The notes under the pieces were generated by a model. The model saw only the letters and a list, made by a program, of their open reading frames with translations, had not been told where the DNA came from and did not search any database. 64,000 nt of DNA, taken from positions 2,418,001-2,482,000 of the forward strand of contig CBDFMN010000003.1 of the NCBI GenBank assembly GCA_965249685.1, given 5' to 3'. A program made the position numbers and the translations under genes. Shown piece by piece: positions 45,588-53,747 of this stretch (position 1 is its first letter; every line of letters starts with the position of its first letter). Source of the DNA: RH-AL1 sp965249685. Its GTDB lineage: Bacteria > Pseudomonadota > Alphaproteobacteria > Rhizobiales > Beijerinckiaceae.

Positions 45588-45839
45588 ATGACGCTGAACG
45601 CGAAAGTGGCGACGCTGCTGCTCGGCCTTCTGGTCGGTGCGGTCGCGGGCTACCTGACGCGCCCGTCCGTCGCGCAAATCGTGGTCGGCGACGTCGCTGT
45701 CGAATTCAGCGACAACCGGGTGTCGTCGGGTTCGTCCAGTGCACTGACGGGCGGCCAGGCCCGGCACGTTCTCCTCTATGCGCTGGGAGGCGGCGTGCTG
45801 GGGCTGCTCGTGGGCTTCGCCCTCGACCGTCGGCGCTGA
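45588..45839 (+). CDS. Small two-helix membrane protein downstream of atpD
   Basis: 83 aa. Helix 1 near residues 8-25 (ATLLLGLLVGAVAGYL), a short hydrophilic loop (QIVVGDVAVEFSDNRV then SSGSSSALTGGQARH), helix 2 near 61-79 (VLLYALGGGVLGLLVGFAL), and a basic end DRRR. It begins 22 bases after the atpD stop, in the place where atpC would be, and shares no feature with epsilon subunits, which are soluble and about 135 aa. No family recognised. Real coding is supported by GC-rich third positions and tight spacing. Confidence 0.6.
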   Translation: MTLNAKVATLLLGLLVGAVAGYLTRPSVAQIVVGDVAVEFSDNRVSSGSSSALTGGQARHVLLYALGGGVLGLLVGFALDRRR

Positions 45840-45978
45840 CCTCGTCGTAGTGTTGAGCATGGCGTGCCGCTTGAACGACTAACCGCAGAGCAATCTTCCG
45901 CGCAGCCGTGCATCGTTTCGACAGGCAGATGGGGCTTAACAACGGGAGCCGGTTTCTCAAGGGCGCGCCTTCGAGACC

Positions 45979-46179
45979 ATGTATGGCTCTTGGAACCGGC
46001 AGCCGCCGAGTGGCTACGAGATCGTCCGCATCCATTTCGAGATTCGCCGCGTTTTCCCCTGCCGGGCCGGGCTGGTGCAAGCGGCAGACGGTTTCCGGCT
46101 GACGCACGAGGATCAGAACGGGGTGATCGACCGGGTCAGCGACCTGCAGAAGAGCGCCGCCAACTCGCGTCGGCGCTAG
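45979..46179 (+). CDS. Hypothetical small protein
   Basis: 66 aa, MYGSWNRQPPSGYEIVRIHF followed by EIRRVFPCRAGLVQAADGFR. Third codon positions are mostly G or C and composition is ordinary for a soluble protein, but there is no convincing ribosome-binding site and no known family. It sits in the 45840-46206 interval, which otherwise shows nothing. Confidence 0.35.
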   Translation: MYGSWNRQPPSGYEIVRIHFEIRRVFPCRAGLVQAADGFRLTHEDQNGVIDRVSDLQKSAANSRRR

Positions 46180-46206
46180 ACCGGCGAAGTCGCCGACCCA
46201 AGGGCC

Positions 46207-46398
46207 TCAGACGTCGTCCGGCACGTCGGCAGGCGGCCTCGGCAACGGCGAGGCTCCGTTCAGGCCAGCCCTGCGTTGGGCTTGGAGTTCACGTTCGGCG
46301 GCTTCCCAGAACTCCTGGTGCTTGCCGGCCGGCCGGCCGCTCTTCTCCCAGAGTTCGTAAGCGCGGTGGCGCACATGATATTCGAATTCGTCATCCAT
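46207..46398 (-). CDS. DUF2934 family small protein
   Basis: 63 aa. RHRAYELWEKSGRPAGKHQE followed by FWEAAEREL is the DUF2934 signature, a short helical motif common in Hyphomicrobiales. ATG 46398 with TAGGAT upstream is chosen; the frame is open 31 codons further. Function of the family is unknown. Divergent from the oxidoreductase at 46664 across 265 bases in which I see no other gene. Confidence 0.7.
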   Translation of the reverse strand: MDDEFEYHVRHRAYELWEKSGRPAGKHQEFWEAAERELQAQRRAGLNGASPLPRPPADVPDDV

Positions 46399-46663
46399 GA
46401 GCGATCCTAACCCGATGAAAGCCCGCGCGGTTCGCTCTCGAACATGAATGTTGAGAGGCATATCCGGTAGGGCCTTGTTACGGCAAGCCATAGCACGACT
46501 AGAAGCTTTGTTGTATCCGGCGGCCCGCGTTTACGCAGGGTTCGATCGCAACGGACTTTGCGTAATGCGACCAGCGGTCACGGTAACACGACGCGATCTC
46601 GGCTGTTCATGCCCGTTGGGTTGATAGCCGAGCGTTTCCGACCTCCCCGCTGACGGAGCACCC

Positions 46664-47923
46664 ATGCAAGATCCAACCCGCCGATCGATCCTCGCCGGCA
46701 CGGCTGGCCTCGCGGCCCTCAGCCTGGGCCAGGCTGCCGCGGCGGCTCCGGAGCAACCCGAAGCGCTCTACGGCAAGGCCGAGGGCGGCAAGGTCACCCT
46801 GCCACCGCTCCATGCCGCCAGCGAGGGCGGCGAGCTCCTTGCCAACCCGCAGCCGCCCGCCCAGCGCCTCGGTATTGCGGTCGTCGGCATCGGTCACCTC
46901 ACGCTCGAGCAGATCATGCCAGGTTTCGCGCAGGCCAAGGCCGTGCGCTGCACGGCGCTCGTCAGCGGTCACCGCGGCAAGGCGCTGGCGGTCGCGGCGC
47001 AATACGGTGTGCCGGAACGCAGCGTCTACGACTACGCCTCCTTCGACGCGATCAAGAACAACCCCGATATCGAGGCGGTCTATATTGTCCTGCCCAACGC
47101 CATGCACTTGGAGTTCACGCTGCGCGCCGCCGCGGCCGGCAAGCACGTCCTCTGCGAAAAGCCGATGGCCAACAGCGTCGCCGAGGCCGAGCAAATGGTG
47201 CAGGCCTGCCGCGAAGCCCGCCGCAAGCTGATGATCGCCTACCGGCTGCAATATAACGCGGCCCATCGCGCCCTGATCGCTATGGCGCGCGGCAAGGAGC
47301 ACGGCGAGCTTCGCATGATTGAGGCCGTGAACGCGCAGCACGACGCGGCCGTCGGCCAGTGGCGGCAGATCAAGGCGCTGGCAGGCGGCGGTTCGCTACC
47401 GGACGTCGGCCTCTACTGCCTCAACGCCTTCCGCTACATCACGGGCGAGGAGCCGATCGAGGTCACCGGGCGCATCGGTCAACCGAAGGACGACCCCCGA
47501 TTCCGCGAGGTCGAGGATTTTGCGAGCTTCACCCTGCGCTTCCCCTCGGGCGTGTTCGCCGTCGGCACGTCGAGCTACAGCAGCTACAACAGTCGGCGGC
47601 TGCGCGCGATGGCGACGGATGGTTGGATCGACATGGACCCGGCCTTCGCCTACGCCAACCTCGTGATGCAAGTGGGCCGCAAGCTCGGCGAGACCGATAC
47701 CCGCGAGCAGCGCGTGTTCGAGCCCAAAAACCAGTTTGCGGTCGAGATGGACCATTTTGCCGACGCGATCCGCGCCGACCGCGAACCTCACACGCCGGGT
47801 GAGGAAGGCCTCCAAGATCAACGGATTATCGCCGCCATCTACGAGGCGGCGAAGGGTGGTTCTCCTGTAAAGTTACCTGCTATGACAAAGCTGGATGCGT
47901 TTAGGGGTCCCATCTCGAAGTAA
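46664..47923 (+). CDS. Exported Gfo/Idh/MocA-family oxidoreductase (glucose-fructose oxidoreductase-like)
   Basis: 419 aa. Tat leader TRRSILAGTAGLAALSLGQA (residues 5-24), then a Rossmann domain starting GIAVVGIGHLTLEQIMPGF near 70 and the sugar-dehydrogenase signature CEKPMANSVAEAEQM near 165-180. AYRLQYNAAHRALI near 195 and GGSLPDVGLYCLNAFRYITG near 243-262 match glucose-fructose oxidoreductase-type proteins, which act in the periplasm with a tightly bound NADP. Stand-alone gene; substrate is a guess from the family. Confidence 0.87.
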   Translation: MQDPTRRSILAGTAGLAALSLGQAAAAAPEQPEALYGKAEGGKVTLPPLHAASEGGELLANPQPPAQRLGIAVVGIGHLTLEQIMPGFAQAKAVRCTALVSGHRGKALAVAAQYGVPERSVYDYASFDAIKNNPDIEAVYIVLPNAMHLEFTLRAAAAGKHVLCEKPMANSVAEAEQMVQACREARRKLMIAYRLQYNAAHRALIAMARGKEHGELRMIEAVNAQHDAAVGQWRQIKALAGGGSLPDVGLYCLNAFRYITGEEPIEVTGRIGQPKDDPRFREVEDFASFTLRFPSGVFAVGTSSYSSYNSRRLRAMATDGWIDMDPAFAYANLVMQVGRKLGETDTREQRVFEPKNQFAVEMDHFADAIRADREPHTPGEEGLQDQRIIAAIYEAAKGGSPVKLPAMTKLDAFRGPISK

Positions 47924-47987
47924 AGCGTTACGCGAGATCTTGCGGAGACGCGATGCAACCTTTGCATCCAAACGTTGTTTGGGCATA

Positions 47988-48374
47988 ATGATACAGCACC
48001 CTCAACCTGCACCGGTCGTCCTCGTCGTCGACGACGAGGCTTTGCTGCGCTGGCATGCTTCTGACCTGCTGGCCTCGGCGGGTTACAGGGTCGTCGAGGC
48101 GGATGACGCCGCGACGGCGTTGCGCATCCTCGAGACCCGCGAGGACGTGAGGCTGCTCTTCACGGACGTGCAGATGCCCGGCGCCCTCGACGGCCTCGAC
48201 CTCGTCCGCAAAGTCCACGAACGGTGGCCTAACGTTCTGCTGCTGGTCACGTCAGGAGGCGTCGATCTTGTCGACGACGACCTACCGGACCATGGTCAAT
48301 TTGTTGCCAAACCTTACGGCGAAGGCGATCTTCTTGCCCACGTCAGTACGATGATCGAAGCGAGACGGCGTTAG
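47988..48374 (+). CDS. Single-domain response regulator (CheY-like receiver)
   Basis: 128 aa, one receiver domain and no output domain. Phospho-acceptor set is intact: Asp-Asp in LVVDDEALL near 16-17, Asp in LLFTDVQMPG near 60, Thr/Ser in LLVTSGG near 90 and Lys in FVAKPYGEGD near 108. ATG 47988 gives the usual short tail before the first strand; the frame is open 31 codons more. No histidine kinase is adjacent. It converges with the YmdB-family gene, whose stop overlaps its end by four bases. Confidence 0.9.
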   Translation: MIQHPQPAPVVLVVDDEALLRWHASDLLASAGYRVVEADDAATALRILETREDVRLLFTDVQMPGALDGLDLVRKVHERWPNVLLLVTSGGVDLVDDDLPDHGQFVAKPYGEGDLLAHVSTMIEARRR

Positions 48375-49192
48375 ACGTCCCAAAAGTCCGCGCCGGCCTG
48401 CGATAGCCGTCCACCCAGGCGCACCGGCGCGACCTTGATGGCGCGGCCGGACGCATCGGTCTCGACGGCGACGCCGCACAGGGTCGCCGGCCCCGTCGCC
48501 GGCTCGAACCGGGCGCCGGGCACCTTGCGCACCATGCGCCGGACCGGCTCCTCCTTGTCCATGCCAATGACAGAATCATAGTCACCGGTCATTCCCGCAT
48601 CACTCATGAAGGCCGTGCCGCCGGGCAGGATCTGATAGTCGGCGGTAGGCACGTGGGTGTGCGTGCCGACGACGAGCGAGACGCGGCCATCGACGAAATG
48701 ACCGATGGCTTGTTTCTCGCTCGTGGCTTCCGCATGCATGTCGACGATGGCGGCGTCGCACACCTGGCCCAGGGGGCAGGCGTCGATGGCGGCGTCGATG
48801 GCGGCGAAGGGATCGTCCATCGCGTCCATGAAGGTCCGGCCGAGCACGTTGGCGACGAGGACGCGGGCGCCGCTCGCCGTGTCGATCAGCGCCGTACCGT
48901 TACCCGGGGTGCCCTTGGGATAGTTCATCGGCCGGATCAGGCGGGGCTGGCGGGTGATAAAGACCAGCGCCTCGCGCTGGTCGAAGGAATGGTTGCCGAG
49001 TGTCACGCAATCGGCTCCGGCCTCCAGGATCTCCGAGCAGATCGCCTCGGTGATGCCGAAACCGCCGGCGGCGTTCTCGCCGTTCACCACGACGCAGTCG
49101 AGCGCCCAGCAGCGGCGCAGGTCCGGCAGGAGGGTGGTCACGGCGTGGCGGCCCGCGCGGCCGACCACGTCGCCGACGAACAGCAGCCGCAT
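48371..49192 (-). CDS. YmdB-family metallophosphoesterase
   Basis: 273-aa calcineurin-like phosphoesterase of the TIGR00282 type (YmdB/SpoVS-linked; B. subtilis YmdB cleaves 2',3'-cAMP). LFVGDVVGRAGRHAV near 4-18, NGENAAGGFGIT near 37-48, LGNHSFD near 66-72, VDMHAEATSEKQAIGHFVDG near 148-167 and VVGTHTHVPTAD near 172-183 are the metal motifs. The ATG overlaps the cyclo-ligase stop, so the two are coupled, an arrangement common in Alphaproteobacteria. Confidence 0.93.
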   Translation of the reverse strand: MRLLFVGDVVGRAGRHAVTTLLPDLRRCWALDCVVVNGENAAGGFGITEAICSEILEAGADCVTLGNHSFDQREALVFITRQPRLIRPMNYPKGTPGNGTALIDTASGARVLVANVLGRTFMDAMDDPFAAIDAAIDACPLGQVCDAAIVDMHAEATSEKQAIGHFVDGRVSLVVGTHTHVPTADYQILPGGTAFMSDAGMTGDYDSVIGMDKEEPVRRMVRKVPGARFEPATGPATLCGVAVETDASGRAIKVAPVRLGGRLSQAGADFWDV

Positions 49193-49773
49193 CAGCGACG
49201 CCCCGCCACGCAGACGATCGTCTCGCGCTCGGTCACGATCAGGTCCAGGGCCTGGTCGTGCGCCTCAGCGGGCACGGCCGGCACCTCCTGCACGGCAAAG
49301 GCGACGCCGACCGCCGTCACGGGCTTCTGCTCGCGCAGGGCGGCGAGGCTCCGGTCGTAGAAGCCGGCCCCGTAGCCGACCCGGTGGCCGCGCCGGTCGA
49401 AGGCGGCGAGGGGCACGAACAGCAGGTCGGGCGCGAGCGCGGCAGCGGCGGCGCAAGGCACCGGGATGTCCATGCGGCCGCGCTCCATCGCGTCGCCGCG
49501 TCGCCATCGCCGAAACACCAGCGCCTCGCCGATGCGGCCGGTGACCGGTAGGCCCACGGCGAAACCCGCCTCGTCCAAGGCATCGATGAGCGGCAGGGTG
49601 GAGACTTCGTCACCGATCGGCCAATAGGCAGAGACCACGCGCGCGCCATGCTCGCGTGCGAGGGCGGGACCAACCGCAGCGAGCCGCGCCGCGAAAGCGG
49701 CAGCGTCGAGAGCCGGGACAGCGCCGCGCGCGGTGAGGGTGGCAGCGCGGACTGCCGTCTTGTCAAAACCCAT
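49192..49773 (-). CDS. 5-Formyltetrahydrofolate cyclo-ligase
   Basis: 193 aa. ATP-dependent conversion of 5-formyl-THF to 5,10-methenyl-THF. SAYWPIGDEVSTLPLIDAL near 44-62 and GYGAGFYDRSLAAL near 135-148 are the family's substrate and ATP/Mg sites; PDLLFVPLAAFDRRGHRVGY precedes the latter. ATG 49773 chosen from the family N-terminus (DKTAVRAATLTARG). The 6S RNA candidate lies directly upstream in the same direction, the classic ssrS-cyclo-ligase arrangement. Confidence 0.93.
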   Translation of the reverse strand: MGFDKTAVRAATLTARGAVPALDAAAFAARLAAVGPALAREHGARVVSAYWPIGDEVSTLPLIDALDEAGFAVGLPVTGRIGEALVFRRWRRGDAMERGRMDIPVPCAAAAALAPDLLFVPLAAFDRRGHRVGYGAGFYDRSLAALREQKPVTAVGVAFAVQEVPAVPAEAHDQALDLIVTERETIVCVAGRR

Positions 49774-49809
49774 GGTGCCGGTTGTCAATTCGAGCCGGTG
49801 GGTGGAAAG

Positions 49810-49965
49810 GTGCGGGCCACGATGGCCGTGGGACACCGATCCCGGGAACCTACAACGTAGGTGGGCGCCATATGCTCAAGCCCACGGGCAAGAACAGGGA
49901 CAGCTCCCTTGAGATCGATAAGGCCCCGGGAATACAAATCCAACACGTACCCCGCAGCGCCGCAC
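49810..49965 (-). ncRNA. ssrS: Candidate 6S RNA
   Basis: About 156 nt directly upstream of the formyl-THF cyclo-ligase gene, the conserved location of 6S RNA. The ends pair (GUGCGG at 49965-49960 with CCGCAC at 49815-49810), CGUG/CACG pairing continues the rod, and two apical-side stems are visible: GUGGGC/GCCCAC and ACCUAC-GUU-GUAGGU. A -10-like TACATT precedes the 5' end by seven bases. Rod shape, length and synteny fit an RNA that mimics open promoter DNA and binds RNA polymerase. No covariance check possible here. Confidence 0.6.
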
Positions 49966-50066
49966 AATCAATGTAGGGCATTTCATTCCGGGCCGCCAGT
50001 GCCGCCGCTTGGTCCAAGCTGCAGTCGATCTTACGAAGCGGACGTTCAAGGAAAGGAAGAACACCG

Positions 50067-50708
50067 ATGCTGACGATATGGGGCCGCAAAACATCGTCGA
50101 ACGTCCAGGCCACCCTCTGGTGCGTCGGCGAACTAGGCCTGCCCTACACCCGCCACGACGCGGGCCACCGCTACGGCGTCACCGATACCGCAGCCTTCCG
50201 GGCGATGAACCCCAACGGCCTGGTGCCCGTCATCCAGGACGGCGACGCCGAGCCCTTGTGGGAGACCGGCGCGATCCTGCGCTACCTGGCCGGCCGCTAC
50301 GGCGCCGATCCGTTCTGGCCAAGCGAGCCTTTGGCGCGCGCCGGCGTCGACAAATGGGCGGAATGGGTGAAGGTCACGCTCGCGCCTCGCTTCACCATGC
50401 CCATCTTCTGGCCGCTCGTGCGGACCGCCGCCAGGGACCGCGACGACGACGCCGTCGCGCGCGCGGTCGACGCCTTCGTCAAGACGCTCGCCATCGCCGA
50501 GGCGCAGCTATCCCGGCACGCCTACCTTGCCGGCACGGCCTTCACTCTGGCCGACGTCCAATTCGGCCACATCCTCTACCGCTACTACGACTTGCCGATC
50601 GCCCGCGCGGACCAGCCCGCGCTGCGCGCCTACTACGACGGGCTAACAAAGCGCCCGGCCTACCGCGAGCACGTCATGGTGCCCTATGACGAGTTGCGCG
50701 TCGTCTAA
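50067..50708 (+). CDS. Glutathione S-transferase family protein
   Basis: 213 aa. N-terminal thioredoxin-like domain (residues 1-80) begins LTIWGRKTSSNVQATLWCVG and has NPNGLVPVIQDGD with the cis-Pro near 53, and LWETGAILRYLAGRYG near 65-80 with the Glu-Thr/Ser glutathione contact. The C-terminal helical domain has LADVQFGHILYRYYDL near 172. AAGGAAG precedes the ATG. Stand-alone, convergent with the YggS gene. Substrate unknown. Confidence 0.92.
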   Translation: MLTIWGRKTSSNVQATLWCVGELGLPYTRHDAGHRYGVTDTAAFRAMNPNGLVPVIQDGDAEPLWETGAILRYLAGRYGADPFWPSEPLARAGVDKWAEWVKVTLAPRFTMPIFWPLVRTAARDRDDDAVARAVDAFVKTLAIAEAQLSRHAYLAGTAFTLADVQFGHILYRYYDLPIARADQPALRAYYDGLTKRPAYREHVMVPYDELRVV

Positions 50709-50711
50709 GCC

Positions 50712-51392
50712 TCACCGCGCCCCGAAGATCGCGCTGCCAACCCGCACGTGGGTGGCGCCGAGCTGGATGCCGAGCGGGAAATCCGCACTCATCCCCATCG
50801 ACAGAGCGGCGATGCCGTTGCGCGCCGCTATGGTGGCGAGGAGGGCGAAATGCGGCGATGCCTGGTCGTCGATGGGCGGGATGCACATCAAGCCCGCCAC
50901 ATCGAGGCCGTAGGTCTCGCGGCAGGCCTCGAGGAAACCGTCGGCCGCGTCCGGCAGGATGCCCGCCTTCTGCGGCTCCGCCCCGGTGTTGACTTGCACG
51001 AAGAGCCTCGGCTTGCGGCCACCCTTGTCAATCGCGCGGGCCAACGCCTCGGCGATCTTCGGCCGGTCCACCGTCTCGATCACGTCGAAGGTGGCGACCG
51101 CTTCCTCCGCCTTGTTGGACTGGAGGGGACCGATCAGGTGAAGGTCGAGCGCGCCGTAGCGCTCGCGCAGCATCGGCCACTTGCCCATGGCCTCCTGGAC
51201 CCGGTTCTCGCCGAACACCCGCTCGCCCGCGTCCAGCACCGGCACGATGGCATCGGCGGCAAAGGTCTTCGACACGCAGACGAGCGTCACGGCGTCCGGC
51301 GCCCGGCCAGCGTCGTGCGCGGCCCTGGCGATGCGCACGCGGACGTCGCGGAGGCGGTCGCCCGCACTGCTCAAGCCTTCAACGTCACTCAT
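50712..51392 (-). CDS. YggS-family pyridoxal phosphate homeostasis protein
   Basis: 226-aa single-domain PLP-binding TIM barrel. LVCVSKTFAADAIVPVLDAG near 35-55 contains the PLP Lys; FGENRVQEAMGKW near 58-70, DLHLIGPLQSNKAEEAV near 80-96, VQVNTGAEPQKAGI near 125-138 and SMGMSADFPLGIQLGATHVR near 195-214 are the family blocks. ATG 51392 has GAGG upstream. The 107 bases to the next gene hold the divergent promoter. Confidence 0.94.
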   Translation of the reverse strand: MSDVEGLSSAGDRLRDVRVRIARAAHDAGRAPDAVTLVCVSKTFAADAIVPVLDAGERVFGENRVQEAMGKWPMLRERYGALDLHLIGPLQSNKAEEAVATFDVIETVDRPKIAEALARAIDKGGRKPRLFVQVNTGAEPQKAGILPDAADGFLEACRETYGLDVAGLMCIPPIDDQASPHFALLATIAARNGIAALSMGMSADFPLGIQLGATHVRVGSAIFGAR

Positions 51393-51499
51393 CGGGACCT
51401 CATTCTCCGCGCACGCCGACGCGATCACGTATTCTTGGGCTTACGCCGCCGCAGCGACGCTATGTCAAGCCTCTCAGCCTATGCCAATTCGCAGGACCG

Positions 51500-52543
51500 A
51501 TGATGATCGCACGACGCCAGCTTCTCCTCCCGCTTGCCGCAGCCGTCGCGGTTTCGGGATTTGCTCCGCGCACTGCCCGCTCGCAAGCGGCCGGCGCCCC
51601 GCTGCCGGATCGTTACGACGAGCCGCTCGGGATTGGGCTGGAAGGCTGGCCCTACCCCGCGCCCACGCATCTGTTTGCCTGCAGCGCCGAAGGGCAGCCC
51701 GCGCTCATGGCCTACATGGACGTGGCGCCGACCGCGGATCCGCGCAACCAGACGATCGTCCTGCTGCACGGCAAGAACTTCGATTCGTCCTACTGGGCGG
51801 GTGCCATCGCGGACCTGTCGGGAGCAGGCTATCGCGTCATCGTGCCCGACCAACTCGGCTTCAACAAGTCCTCCAAGCCGGATGTCGCTTACTCGTTCGA
51901 CATGCTGACGTTGACGACCGTCGCCCTGCTCGACTCCCTCCAGATCCGCGAGACGCACGTCATCGGCCATTCCACCGGCGGGATGCTGGCGGTGCGCCTC
52001 GCGACGGCCTTTCCCGATCGAATTCAAAGGCTCATCCTGGAAGACCCGATCGGATTGATCGACTATCGCCGCTTCATTCCGCCGCAGACCACGGAGACGC
52101 TGGTGGCAGCCGAACGTCGCCAGAGCGTGGCGAGCTACCGCGCCTTCGTACGACGCTTCTTCCCGCTCCTGCCGCCCGCAGCGACCGAACCGTTTGTGGA
52201 ATGGCGGATGCGGGTGGCGCTGAGCAGCGAATACGATCGCTTCTGCCGCGCGGCGGCGCTGACCTACCAGATGATCTACCGCGAGCCGGTGCGCGACAGC
52301 TACCGGGACATCCGCGCGAAGACGCTGATGTTCGCCGGCGCGGCGGACGCGTCGGTTCCGCTGAAGGCCTATGCGGCCCCCGACGTCGCGGCACGCATTC
52401 CCTCCATCCCGCAGGCGGCACCATTGGCCGCGCAAGACATCCCCGACGCGCGCCTCGTTATCCTACCCAGGGTCGGCCACGTGCCGCACCTCGAGGCGCG
52501 CAACGTGTTTCGCAAGGCCGTGCTCGACTTCCTCGCGGCGTAA
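51500..52543 (+). CDS. Exported alpha/beta hydrolase
   Basis: 347 aa. Leader ARRQLLLPLAAAVAVSGFAP with a Tat-like Arg-Arg and cleavage near residue 32 (SQA). Hydrolase domain: oxyanion region VLLHGKNFDSSYW near 92-104, nucleophile Ser in VIGHSTGGML near 155-164, catalytic His in GHVPHLEARN near 327-336, with a four-helix lid between. Such proteins are esterases, haloalkane dehalogenase-like enzymes or epoxide hydrolases; no specific substrate can be read. Convergent with rpoH. Confidence 0.87.
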   Translation: MMIARRQLLLPLAAAVAVSGFAPRTARSQAAGAPLPDRYDEPLGIGLEGWPYPAPTHLFACSAEGQPALMAYMDVAPTADPRNQTIVLLHGKNFDSSYWAGAIADLSGAGYRVIVPDQLGFNKSSKPDVAYSFDMLTLTTVALLDSLQIRETHVIGHSTGGMLAVRLATAFPDRIQRLILEDPIGLIDYRRFIPPQTTETLVAAERRQSVASYRAFVRRFFPLLPPAATEPFVEWRMRVALSSEYDRFCRAAALTYQMIYREPVRDSYRDIRAKTLMFAGAADASVPLKAYAAPDVAARIPSIPQAAPLAAQDIPDARLVILPRVGHVPHLEARNVFRKAVLDFLAA

Positions 52544-52593
52544 TCGGAGTATCCCGTGCAAGCGAGAGATCCCCAGAGATGTCATCTTTAAGT

Positions 52594-52614
52594 CGCCCGC
52601 TCGACGAGCGGGCG
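52594..52614. terminator. Palindrome between convergent hydrolase and rpoH genes
   Basis: CGCCCGCTCG-A-CGAGCGGGCG is a perfect 10-base inverted repeat with one central base, 51 bases after the hydrolase stop and 10 before the rpoH stop. Very stable hairpin on either strand, but without a U run, so it may be a bidirectional, Rho-assisted stop or an intergenic repeat. Confidence 0.5.
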
Positions 52615-52623
52615 AACAGCGTC

Positions 52624-53535
52624 TCAGGCGCCGATCTGCGCCACGGGACGCGGCAGGGCGGGCACGGGCGCTTCGAGCTTGGCCATACCGCTCTTGACGG
52701 CCACCTGCACCTTCTCGAACGCGCGCACCTCGATCTGGCGCACGCGCTCGCGCGAGATGGCGAACTCGTCCGACAGGCTTTCCAGCGTGACCGGATCGTC
52801 GGCGAGCCGGCGCGCCTCGAAGATGCGGCGCTCGCGCTCGTTGAGCACGCCGAGCGCGGAATGCAGAACGCCGTGGCGGTTGTCGCTCTCCTCGCGATCG
52901 ACCAGCAGCTTCTCCTGGCTCGCAGAATTATCGACCAGCCAATCCTGCCACTCGCCCTCGCCCTCTTCGCGCAACGGCGCGTTGAGCGAAGCGTCGCCGG
53001 ACATGCGACGGTTCATGTCGATGACGTCCTGCTTGCTGACGCCGAGCCGGGTCGAGATGATCTCCACCTGGTCGGGGCGCAAGTCGCCCTCCTCCAAGGC
53101 GGAGATCTGGCTCTTTGCCTTGCGTAAGTTGAAAAACAACTTCTTCTGGCTGGCGGTCGTCCCCATTTTCACGAGCGACCACGAGCGTAGAATGTATTCC
53201 TGGATCGAGGCGCGAATCCACCACATGGCGTAAGTCGCCAGCCGGAACCCCTTGTCGGGCTCGAAACGCTTGACCGCCTGCATCAGACCGACGTTGCCCT
53301 CGGAAACCACTTCGCCGATCGGCAGGCCGTAGCCGCGATACCCCATCGCAATCTTCGCCACGAGGCGAAGGTGCGACGTCACCATGCGATGGGCGGCAGC
53401 AGGATCCTGATGCTCCTTCCAGCGCTTGGCGAGCATATATTCTTCCTCGGGCTGCAGCATCGGGAAGCGGCGGATCTCGTTCAGATAACGCGAAAGCCCG
53501 CTTTCGCCTGAAATCATCGGTAGGGCAGCGGCCAT
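52624..53535 (-). CDS. rpoH: Heat-shock sigma factor RpoH
   Basis: 303-aa sigma-32. Region 1.2 YLNEIRRFPMLQPEEEYMLA near 17-36, region 2 with VSEGNVGLMQAVKRFEPDKG near 77-96 and LATYAMWWIRASIQEYILRS near 99-118, the RpoH box QKKLFFNLRKAK near 130-141, and region 4 with TLESLSDEFAISRERVRQIE near 255-275. ATG 53535 has AGGAGG at ideal distance; the frame runs much further upstream but that is not coding. The leader can form two mutually exclusive hairpins, see the regulatory entry. Confidence 0.97.
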   Translation of the reverse strand: MAAALPMISGESGLSRYLNEIRRFPMLQPEEEYMLAKRWKEHQDPAAAHRMVTSHLRLVAKIAMGYRGYGLPIGEVVSEGNVGLMQAVKRFEPDKGFRLATYAMWWIRASIQEYILRSWSLVKMGTTASQKKLFFNLRKAKSQISALEEGDLRPDQVEIISTRLGVSKQDVIDMNRRMSGDASLNAPLREEGEGEWQDWLVDNSASQEKLLVDREESDNRHGVLHSALGVLNERERRIFEARRLADDPVTLESLSDEFAISRERVRQIEVRAFEKVQVAVKSGMAKLEAPVPALPRPVAQIGA

Positions 53536-53540
53536 AAAAA

Positions 53541-53581
53541 CCTCCTGGGAGCCCCCGCATCGGCAGGCTCCTTGCGGAGCC
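53541..53581 (-). promoter_or_regulatory. Switchable hairpins in the rpoH leader
   Basis: In the mRNA, GGCUCC (53581-53576), GCAA, GGAGCC (53571-53566) form a perfect tetraloop hairpin. A second GGCUCC copy (53553-53548) lies right before the AGGAGG ribosome-binding site (53546-53541) and can pair with the same GGAGCC arm instead. The two folds exclude each other and differ in how they present the ribosome-binding site, a plausible thermosensor for a heat-shock sigma. Inference from sequence only. Confidence 0.4.
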
Positions 53582-53747
53582 ACACCTCTGTGTCGGCCCG
53601 CACGATTGAACGATGTGGGGTGCGGCTGCGAGAAGATAAGGCCCGCCCGGCGCGACGCGTCATTACAAATTCGCAATCTCGCCGATCGGGTCCGTTGCTT
53701 TACCCTGCCGGGAAACAATGAGCGGGACCGCACGCAGTTGCATGCAC

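Noticed and set aside
45588..45839. Reading the gene after atpD as a divergent atpC
   Set aside because: It is 83 aa with two membrane helices; epsilon is soluble and about 135 aa with a beta sandwich, so it does not fit.
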